From the NCBI GenBank assembly GCA_013314865.1, contig JABUEV010000086.1, forward strand, positions 1-8,132: a stretch of DNA of 8,132 nt, given 5' to 3'. The DNA is from Bacteroidales bacterium. GTDB taxonomy: Bacteria > Bacteroidota > Bacteroidia > Bacteroidales > VadinHA17. Every line of letters starts with the position of its first letter. Position 1 is the stretch's first letter. Positions 1 through 5,204 of the stretch are shown here, piece after piece. The notes below the pieces were generated by a model. The model saw only the letters and a list, made by a program, of their open reading frames with translations. It was not told the DNA's origin and did no database searches. A program made the position numbers and the translations under genes.

Positions 1-1487
1 ATGAGTCACTGGCTTCAAATGCGCGCAACAATTCCGCCGTCAGCCTTAAGGCCTCCATTCAGACAAGACTGGGCGACTTTGACGGGGCTTTGAAAACCCT
101 TAACGATTTACCGGTTAAAGATCCTCTTGACTATAGAACAATTAATGAATATTATCTTATCCTTCGTGAATCGGGTGAGAAGGCAAAAGCATTGGAGGTC
201 CTAAATTCACTTACAAAAAATATGAGGGATTTTGACCAGAATTACCTCGAACTTGCAGTTAATTATATAAATGATGGATTTAATGAAGAAGCTGAAGAGA
301 TTCTCAGGCGATTTAACGGCAGTAACCCGGAAATATTCTATTACCTCGGCTATCTTGCTCATAAAAAGGGAGCCAGGGATGAAGCTCTCAGGTACTTTAA
401 AACTGCTATGGAACTTCCAGTAGATTACTGCTTCCCTTTCCGTCTCGAAACTGTTAAAATTCTCCAGACAGCATTGCAGTACCAGCCTGAAGACAATAAA
501 GCATATTATTATCTGGGTAATATCCTTTACGACAAACAGCCTGCAAAGGCAATCGGTTACTGGGAAAAATCAGCTGAGTTAAATCCCGGCCTGGCAATTG
601 TTCACAGAAACCTTGGATGGGGTTACTATCGTCATTACGGTGACGGGATGAAAGCAATAGCATCATATGAAAAGGCAATGAGTCTTGAGAAAAACGAACC
701 TCTTTACTACGAGGAACTTGACGCTTTATATGAGATGAGCAATGCACCTGTGGAAAAAAGACTCAGACTGTTTGAAGGCAGTAATGATGTTGTAACAAGG
801 CGGGATGATGCTTTTGCAAGACAGATAACTGTACTCACACTTGCCGGGAAACCGGAAAAAGCTGTGGAATATCTTGAAGGTAAAAAATTCAGCTACCGAG
901 AAGGAAGTTCAAGAGTCAGGGATATCATTATTGATGCTCACCTGATGCTGGGTAAGAAATATTTCGATTCAAAGGAATACAACAAAGCTCTCGAACAGTT
1001 TATGCTTGCTCGGATACCTGAAGAAGAGGCCGGTGAAAGCAGGTTCGGCAGTCGCAATATTCAGGTCGATTACTTCACAGGTCTTGCCTATGAGGCCCTC
1101 GGTAACAAATCAAAAGCAAAAGCCTTTTTTACGAAATCAGCCGACCAGGAGTCAAGGAGTATCAGTTACATTAAGTATTACCAGGGTTTGAGCCTTCTGA
1201 AAACAGGCAGGAACAGTCAGGCAACTGAAACTTTCAATTCAATGATTAAGGAAGGAGACCGTCTTATACAACAGAGCAGACAGGCTGAGGCTGACTTTTT
1301 TGCAAAATTCGGTGAACGTGAGGCTGAAAATGCAAGATTGTCAAATGCTTACCTCCTTAAGGGACTTGGATATAAAGGATTGGGCAACAAAGACCTGGCG
1401 AAAGAAAACCTGACAAAAGCCGTTGAGCTATCCTCGGCCAGCCTTTATGCACAATCCGAACTGCAGGATCTTTTGGGTAATAAATAA
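1..1487 (+). CDS. TPR-repeat protein, probable DUF5107 family, C-terminal part (5' end outside window)
   Basis: The frame is open from the window edge (first complete codon at 3-5) and ends at TAA 1485-1487. A TTG at 90 could be taken as a start, but the codons before it read continuously as TPR-like sequence (…TRLGDFDGALKTLNDL), so the gene begins upstream. About 494 residues are visible, with no signal peptide or membrane segment. Helix-turn-helix TPR units recur: YYLGYLAHKKGARDEALRYF (about 342-401), AYYYLGNILYDKQPAKAIGY, LGWGYYRHYGDGMKAIASYE, DYFTGLAYEALGNKSKAKAF and, last, YLLKGLGYKGLGNKDLAKEN. A central block with RRDDAFARQITVL, then RVRDIIIDAHLMLG, resembles the C-terminal half of DUF5107 proteins, which join an N-terminal beta-rich domain to a long TPR tail. 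The TPR architecture is seen directly. The DUF5107 assignment is from memory of family patterns and the diagnostic domain lies outside the window. TPRs scaffold protein-protein contacts; the partner is unknown. The gene converges on the minus-strand genes. Confidence 0.85.
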   Translation, partial: ESLASNARNNSAVSLKASIQTRLGDFDGALKTLNDLPVKDPLDYRTINEYYLILRESGEKAKALEVLNSLTKNMRDFDQNYLELAVNYINDGFNEEAEEILRRFNGSNPEIFYYLGYLAHKKGARDEALRYFKTAMELPVDYCFPFRLETVKILQTALQYQPEDNKAYYYLGNILYDKQPAKAIGYWEKSAELNPGLAIVHRNLGWGYYRHYGDGMKAIASYEKAMSLEKNEPLYYEELDALYEMSNAPVEKRLRLFEGSNDVVTRRDDAFARQITVLTLAGKPEKAVEYLEGKKFSYREGSSRVRDIIIDAHLMLGKKYFDSKEYNKALEQFMLARIPEEEAGESRFGSRNIQVDYFTGLAYEALGNKSKAKAFFTKSADQESRSISYIKYYQGLSLLKTGRNSQATETFNSMIKEGDRLIQQSRQAEADFFAKFGEREAENARLSNAYLLKGLGYKGLGNKDLAKENLTKAVELSSASLYAQSELQDLLGNK

Positions 1488-1507
1488 TTAGCAAATCAAT
1501 ATCATAG

Positions 1508-1588
1508 TTTTGCAGGTTTTGCAAGTTTTGCAAGTTTTGCAGGTTTTGCAAGTTTTGCAGGTTTTGCAAGTTTTGCAGGTTTTGAATG
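1508..1588. repeat. 9-bp tandem array, eight copies plus a decayed ninth
   Basis: Eight consecutive nonamers, TTTTGCAGG or TTTTGCAAG, fill 1508-1579. They differ only at the eighth base, in the order G A A G A G A G. A decayed unit, TTTTGAATG, follows at 1580-1588. The array lies in the 101-bp gap between two convergent genes and ends exactly at the base before the stop codon of the minus-strand membrane-protein gene (1589-1591). Because the period is 9, all frames remain open across it, which creates spurious ORFs on the minus strand with an LQN repeat. Neighbouring units form a weak GCAA-GTT-TTGC inverted repeat where the AAG variant is used. There is no conventional hairpin plus T-tract terminator between the two genes. 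Confidence 0.95.
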
Positions 1589-2005
1589 TTATTCAGCTTC
1601 CCAGATAGCAATAACTATCGTAAAGACAGGAAGCAAAATTGCTCCGTAAACAGGATTATACCAGTCATAGAGGGCAAACGGTCCGCCAAGTGCAAAAACC
1701 CAAACGATAAAGGACAGTGTCGAGATAATCAGCTGTTGGACTTTCTTCACTTTTTGCACCCGCCAAAGATAGAGTGGAGTCAGAATGCAAAATGTCGGAA
1801 ATATAATCCAGTGAACCAACATTGCCGCAGACTGGTCTGTTAATTGTTTAACAGTACCGGCAATAAATATGTAACCTGCAACAAGTTCTGCAGGGATATA
1901 TTTAAAAAGCCTGTCAAAATAGCTGTCTTTTGACGGCAATGCAGGCGATGTTCCTGAGTCTTTCATCCTGCGAATGTCATTTGCTGTAACTATTTCTCTG
2001 CTCAT
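1589..2005 (-). CDS. Small multi-pass membrane protein of unknown function (138 aa)
   Basis: I do not recognise a family. A polar, charged N-terminus (about residues 1-35, containing TANDIRRMKDSG) precedes hydrophobic stretches at about 37-52 (weakest), 61-80, 92-113 and 119-135. This suggests an inner-membrane protein with three or four helices and a basic loop, WRVQKVKKVQQ, between the second and third. No catalytic or metal-binding motif stands out. ATG at 2005-2003 is the natural start: an in-frame stop lies seven codons upstream at 2024-2026, and no Shine-Dalgarno is visible. The gene is codirectional with the S8 peptidase but separated from it by 190 bp of tandem repeats, so it may be a distal cistron or have its own promoter. 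The coherent membrane profile and lack of an overlapping candidate make it a believable gene. A 9-bp array touches its stop codon and a 7-bp array begins 17 bp before its start. Confidence 0.75.
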   Translation of the reverse strand: MSREIVTANDIRRMKDSGTSPALPSKDSYFDRLFKYIPAELVAGYIFIAGTVKQLTDQSAAMLVHWIIFPTFCILTPLYLWRVQKVKKVQQLIISTLSFIVWVFALGGPFALYDWYNPVYGAILLPVFTIVIAIWEAE

Positions 2006-2021
2006 GGTTGAAGGGTTGATA

Positions 2022-2112
2022 GGTTATAGGCTGTAGGCTGTGGGCTGTGGGCTGTAGGTTATAGGCTGTAGGCTGTGGGCTGTAGGCTGTAGGCTGTGGG
2101 CTGTAGGCGATA
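2022..2112. repeat. 7-bp tandem array, 13 units
   Basis: Thirteen head-to-tail heptamers with consensus GGCTGTA or GGCTGTG, with GGTTATA at units 1 and 6 and GGCGATA at unit 13. There is higher-order structure: units 1-5 (2022-2056) and 6-10 (2057-2091) are a 35-bp duplication differing at one base, and units 7-9 (2064-2084) and 10-12 (2085-2105) are an exact 21-bp duplication. AGGGTTGAT occurs directly on both sides, at 2012-2020 and 2112-2120. The plus strand has GG every 7 bases. The array lies in the presumed 5' leader of the small membrane-protein gene. Heptamer tandem repeats of this general kind are known from filamentous cyanobacteria; here the rest of the sequence points to Bacteroidota. 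Confidence 0.96.
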
Positions 2113-2120
2113 GGGTTGAT

Positions 2121-2160
2121 GATTCCAAGATTCCAAGATTCCAAGATTCCAAGATTCAAG
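2121..2160. repeat. 8-bp tandem array, four perfect copies plus one diverged
   Basis: Four exact copies of GATTCCAA (2121-2152) are followed by a diverged unit, GATTCAAG (2153-2160). The array starts 8 bp after the last heptamer and ends 35 bp before the stop codon of the S8 peptidase gene (2196-2198). The unit has no sequence relationship to the adjacent 7-bp unit. It has no self-complementarity capable of a stable hairpin, so it does not look like a terminator or a REP element. The minus-strand reading of this and the neighbouring array produces a low-complexity 60-codon ORF that is not a gene. Confidence 0.95.
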
Positions 2161-2195
2161 TGGTTTATGGTTGAATGATAACTTCCTTAGTGTAA

Positions 2196-3875
2196 TCAGG
2201 CTCTGCGGCGGGAAAGTATTTTCCCGCGATGGATGGTTCTATTTACCGGTTTCAGTTTTTCCGCTTTATTCAGATGCATTTCAAGTGCTTTTTTTACAGC
2301 TTTTTCGGCATTTACCCTGCCGTATCCGTAGAAGATGCTGTGTCCTTCAGAGTTATAGCTGCCATTCTGTACATCAATTTTTTCAGCAGTATCCCTGATG
2401 ATATTTCTTACTTCCTGCCAGGTTAAATCCGGATTTGCAGAAATAATCAGTGCAGCTGTTCCGGCAACTCCCGGACAGGAGCTTGAAGTTCCTCCAAATT
2501 CTTCAGTATAATCTCCCTTTGGGTTATAACCGGCACTGCCTGTCCGGTCGGTGGTATATATTCCGCTTGTCAGAGGCGGAGGATGGCCGAACGGGGCATA
2601 TCCGAAATCACTGCTCGGAAATGAGCACCATACCTTTTCTCCATAATCGCTATATATACATCTTTTGCCAGTATCGTTGCATGCCGCAACAGCCATGACC
2701 TTTTCGTAGCTTGCATATCCGTCATACCTGCAGTCCTCATTTCCGTTTCCGGCGGCAAAGACTATCACGCATCCCTTGCCATTACGCCCGTAATTTACGG
2801 CATAATCCATAGCCAGCCTTGTGCTGTCGGGCAAATCTATAAGCGTTGTATGCACAGGGTCGTTCGGATCGCTCCAGTCTCCATCTTCCGGTCCCCAACT
2901 GCAAGAAATGATATCTGCCCCATGGTCTGCAGCCCATTTGAAGGCATTGGCCTCTGCTATTGATCCCAGGTTGGAAACCAGTCTGACCGGCATCAGCAGG
3001 GCCGCCGGGGCAACTCCCGATGCCTTGACGCCCGAAGCTGTCGCCACCCCGGCACAGGCAGTGCCATGATTCTCCGTGAATCTCCTTGGCCGCGGATCAC
3101 TGCTTCCTGATGTGATATCCCTTGAATGAACCACCTTACCCGGTTGTGAAAATTCAGGATGCTCTATGTCAAATCCATCATCTATGACTGCCACTATTAC
3201 ATTCGATCCGGTGCTTAATTTATGTGCCCTGTCAGCATCAACCCCGGCATTTATCCTTACCCCGTTTATTGAAGTCTTCTTCAGGTGCCATTGCCTGGGA
3301 TGAATTCTTCTCATTCCCCTTTTTCTTATCAATTCCGGATGGCATAGTTCAACTTCCTTCAATTCAAGTAGTGATTCGCATATTTCAAAAATCCTTACCC
3401 CGGTGTTTTCAGGCGCACTCACAAAATAAGTATTTCGTGCAAAATCCGGTTTTTGCTTTATCTTCAGATTATTGGCAGAGAGAATTTTTTCACATCTTTC
3501 AGGTTTTACATCATCATGAAATTTGATAAAGATGTTTTCAGTATAAAGCACCACGGTCTTCCCGTCTGCCTCTACAAGAACTTTCCCAGCAAACCTCAGT
3601 TCCGGTTCACCTTTAAGAACTGACTTCACCCTGTTTCTTACAGCCTTCCTGTTTTTAACCGAGTCCCTGGCCCTGAATACAGTAACGTCAGCTTCCGGAA
3701 ATTCAGCCACAACTTCCATGCTCTCAAGAACTTTTCTGCCTTCTTCGGAAAGTATTGCATTCTTGAGGCTTCTTGAGCTTTTCGTACGGACAGCAACCAT
3801 GTCGGTGCTTTCATGAAGCACATGCTTTGTGCCATTTTTCCCTCCGAATGTATACGTAAACATTTTTGCAGACAT
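2196..3875 (-). CDS. S8 (subtilisin-family) serine peptidase without signal peptide
   Basis: An endopeptidase of the subtilase clan, 559 residues. The full active site is present: Asp232 in AVIDDGFDIEHP, His270 in ENHGTACAG, oxyanion Asn377 in FAAGNGNED, and nucleophile Ser464 in GGTSSSCPGVAG. Residues 1 to about 185 form an N-terminal region containing a fervidolysin-prodomain-like part (ENIFIKFHDDVKPE to ELCHPEL, about 113-182), preceded by about 110 residues with an FGGKNG motif; the peptidase domain covers about 190-530. The basic tail ends in SRRRA. No signal peptide or lipobox is present and there are 11 cysteines, which fits a cytoplasmic enzyme. ATG at 3875-3873 was chosen; an in-frame ATG at 3863-3861 (Met5) is a credible alternative. 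The gene follows the epimerase by 36 bp on the same strand. Its substrate is unknown. The family assignment is firm; location and role are inferred. Confidence 0.95.
   Translation of the reverse strand: MSAKMFTYTFGGKNGTKHVLHESTDMVAVRTKSSRSLKNAILSEEGRKVLESMEVVAEFPEADVTVFRARDSVKNRKAVRNRVKSVLKGEPELRFAGKVLVEADGKTVVLYTENIFIKFHDDVKPERCEKILSANNLKIKQKPDFARNTYFVSAPENTGVRIFEICESLLELKEVELCHPELIRKRGMRRIHPRQWHLKKTSINGVRINAGVDADRAHKLSTGSNVIVAVIDDGFDIEHPEFSQPGKVVHSRDITSGSSDPRPRRFTENHGTACAGVATASGVKASGVAPAALLMPVRLVSNLGSIAEANAFKWAADHGADIISCSWGPEDGDWSDPNDPVHTTLIDLPDSTRLAMDYAVNYGRNGKGCVIVFAAGNGNEDCRYDGYASYEKVMAVAACNDTGKRCIYSDYGEKVWCSFPSSDFGYAPFGHPPPLTSGIYTTDRTGSAGYNPKGDYTEEFGGTSSSCPGVAGTAALIISANPDLTWQEVRNIIRDTAEKIDVQNGSYNSEGHSIFYGYGRVNAEKAVKKALEMHLNKAEKLKPVNRTIHRGKILSRRRA
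2208..2227 (-). other. 8-bp perfect inverted repeat at the 3' end of the peptidase gene
   Basis: GCGGGAAA, a four-base loop (GTAT on the plus strand), then TTTCCCGC. It lies in the last codons of the S8 peptidase gene, about 10 bp before its stop. The transcript would form a compact stem of five G-C and three A-U pairs. No U-run follows on the minus strand, so it does not qualify as a standard intrinsic terminator. It could protect or define the 3' end of the operon transcript, or be a coincidence of the codons for Gly-Lys-Ile-Leu-Ser-Arg. Confidence 0.45.
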
Positions 3876-3886
3876 AAACTTACTGT

Positions 3887-3894
3887 CAAATTTA
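3887..3894 (-). promoter_or_regulatory. Possible Bacteroidota -7 element before the peptidase gene
   Basis: On the minus strand these bases read TAAATTTG, an exact match to the Bacteroides -7 consensus TAnnTTTG. They sit in the AT-rich 36-bp gap between the epimerase stop and the peptidase start. A matching -33 TTTG is not seen at the expected distance. A start site about 5-8 bases downstream would leave only a few leader bases before ATG 3875, but a normal short leader before Met5 at 3863. An eight-base match in AT-rich DNA can arise by chance. Confidence 0.3.
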
Positions 3895-3911
3895 TAAAAT
3901 ATTCTTCTTAT

Positions 3912-5186
3912 TCATTTGACTCTTTCAATGATTTCCATACACATACGTCCGTTATGGTAAGGACATATCCAGAATCCTGCCTTGTCGCCTCCCGGAATAC
4001 CATTCTCCGATAAACGGGTAAACCAGCTGCCGTTCCGGCTGTCAACAAAGTATTTTTTGATAAATTCCCAGCAGGCAAGTGATTTGTCAAGGTATGATTC
4101 TTCCCCGGTGAGCTCAAATGCGTTCAGATAACCCACAACTGTTTCAGCCTGCTCCCACCATGACCTTTGTGCCCTGACTTCACCTGTTTTATAATTCTTA
4201 TCTGTCAGCATTCCCCCGTCGGCCTGCAATCCTTCAGAAGCTGCATTTGCAATCCTGACGCTTGCCTCCTGCACTCTTTTTAGCAGTTTTTCATCTTTAA
4301 GAAGTCCTGCAGACTCACACAATAGCCACGATGCCTCAATGTCATGCCCGTAGGAATCAATAGTTGACGTTCCTTTCCAGTTCCGGTCCAAAAAGCAGAT
4401 GAGGTGATATCTTTCTTTATCAATTATTTTATTGAGGAAAATTTCGACCATGCTTCTAAGTCTGTCCCCCACGGCTTTATCATGAGATACCCTGTAAAGG
4501 TTTGCATACGCTTCCATCACATGAAGGCTGGTGTTCATAGTTTTTTCATCAGCTTCTGTACTCTCACCTATTAGTCTTTCGCGCAATCTCTGCCACTCGC
4601 GGTTAAAAACCTCAAAATAGCCTCCATTTTCCCTGTCGGCCGCATACTTCTCAAAGAGGTCAAAAATCTTTTTTGCCTCAGCCAGTGCGGTTTTGTCACC
4701 GGTTGCCCTGTAATATTCAGACAGGGAATAAATGAAGAAAGCGTTGGTGTAAACATGCTTCCTGGTGTTCAGCGGGGTTCCGTCAGCTTTGAGGCTCATA
4801 TATGCACCGCCGTACTCAGGATCAATAAAACGGGTCAGAATGTAATCCTTTGCCCTTTCTGCAATTTTAAGATATGAGGTATCCTTAAGGATCCTGTAAG
4901 CTGAAGAAAAGGTCCACAATATCCTGGCATTCAAAATTCCGCCCTTCTCTGCATCAGGATAAACCTTTTCTGTTGCGTCAATGCGGCCATAAAAACCTCC
5001 ATTGACATTATCAGGCATCTTTAACGACCAGTATTTCAGAATATTCTGTGTGAGATCGCGGGAAACTTCATCTTTCAGATTTTTTAATTTTGCTTCCTGG
5101 CCGGCAGTCATACCTCTGTTATGCTGGCCTAAGCAAGGTGCAGTAACCAGAACCAAAAAGACTGCAAATGAAATAAGGCTTTTCAT
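3912..5186 (-). CDS. Exported N-acylglucosamine 2-epimerase family protein, cellobiose 2-epimerase-like
   Basis: The family inverts C2 of reducing-end sugars, either free N-acylglucosamine/mannose or the reducing end of beta-1,4-disaccharides such as cellobiose and mannobiose. The 424-residue product has an N-terminal signal peptide (Lys2, hydrophobic core about 4-17, end near Gly20-Gln21), with Pro before Cys18, so it is not a lipobox. The remaining roughly 400 residues fit an (alpha/alpha)6 barrel of usual family length. Seen motifs: NARILWTFSSAYR (Arg88), MNTSLHVMEAYANLYR (His222), SYGHDIEASWLL (His281), SWWEQAE (343-347 region) and WICPYHNGRMC (His411). These correspond to the histidines and Arg/Trp/Glu positions of cellobiose 2-epimerases, and CPYHN favours that subgroup over renin-binding-protein types. 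It starts 18 bp after the GH2 stop and precedes the peptidase by 36 bp, so it is almost certainly cotranscribed with the GH2 gene. Export implies periplasmic action. Exact substrate is uncertain. Confidence 0.9.
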   Translation of the reverse strand: MKSLISFAVFLVLVTAPCLGQHNRGMTAGQEAKLKNLKDEVSRDLTQNILKYWSLKMPDNVNGGFYGRIDATEKVYPDAEKGGILNARILWTFSSAYRILKDTSYLKIAERAKDYILTRFIDPEYGGAYMSLKADGTPLNTRKHVYTNAFFIYSLSEYYRATGDKTALAEAKKIFDLFEKYAADRENGGYFEVFNREWQRLRERLIGESTEADEKTMNTSLHVMEAYANLYRVSHDKAVGDRLRSMVEIFLNKIIDKERYHLICFLDRNWKGTSTIDSYGHDIEASWLLCESAGLLKDEKLLKRVQEASVRIANAASEGLQADGGMLTDKNYKTGEVRAQRSWWEQAETVVGYLNAFELTGEESYLDKSLACWEFIKKYFVDSRNGSWFTRLSENGIPGGDKAGFWICPYHNGRMCMEIIERVK

Positions 5187-5204
5187 GGCCGATAAATTTG
5201 AGAT

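Noticed and set aside
1488..1507. Intrinsic terminator after the TPR gene
   Set aside because: No stem-loop plus T-tract is visible between the stop codon and the 9-bp array.
1357..1611. 84-codon minus-strand ORF with a Leu-Gln-Asn repeat
   Set aside because: It is the 9-bp array read in one frame, then antisense to the TPR gene and overlapping the end of the membrane-protein gene.
1977..2159. 60-codon minus-strand ORF with Ser-Pro-Gln-Pro-Thr-Ala-Tyr repeats
   Set aside because: It is the conceptual reading of the 7-bp and 8-bp arrays, runs out of frame into the start of the membrane-protein gene, and has composition set wholly by the repeats.
1508..2160. CRISPR array
   Set aside because: Units of 7-9 bp are directly contiguous, without unique spacers, and no cas gene is present.
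2004..2175. Insertion sequence or MITE with target-site duplications
   Set aside because: Only short direct repeats are seen; there are no terminal inverted repeats and no transposase, and the interior is purely tandem repeat.
5100..5186. Lipoprotein signal on the epimerase
   Set aside because: Cys18 is preceded by Thr-Ala-Pro, and Pro at the position before Cys does not fit the lipobox; an ordinary signal peptide fits better.
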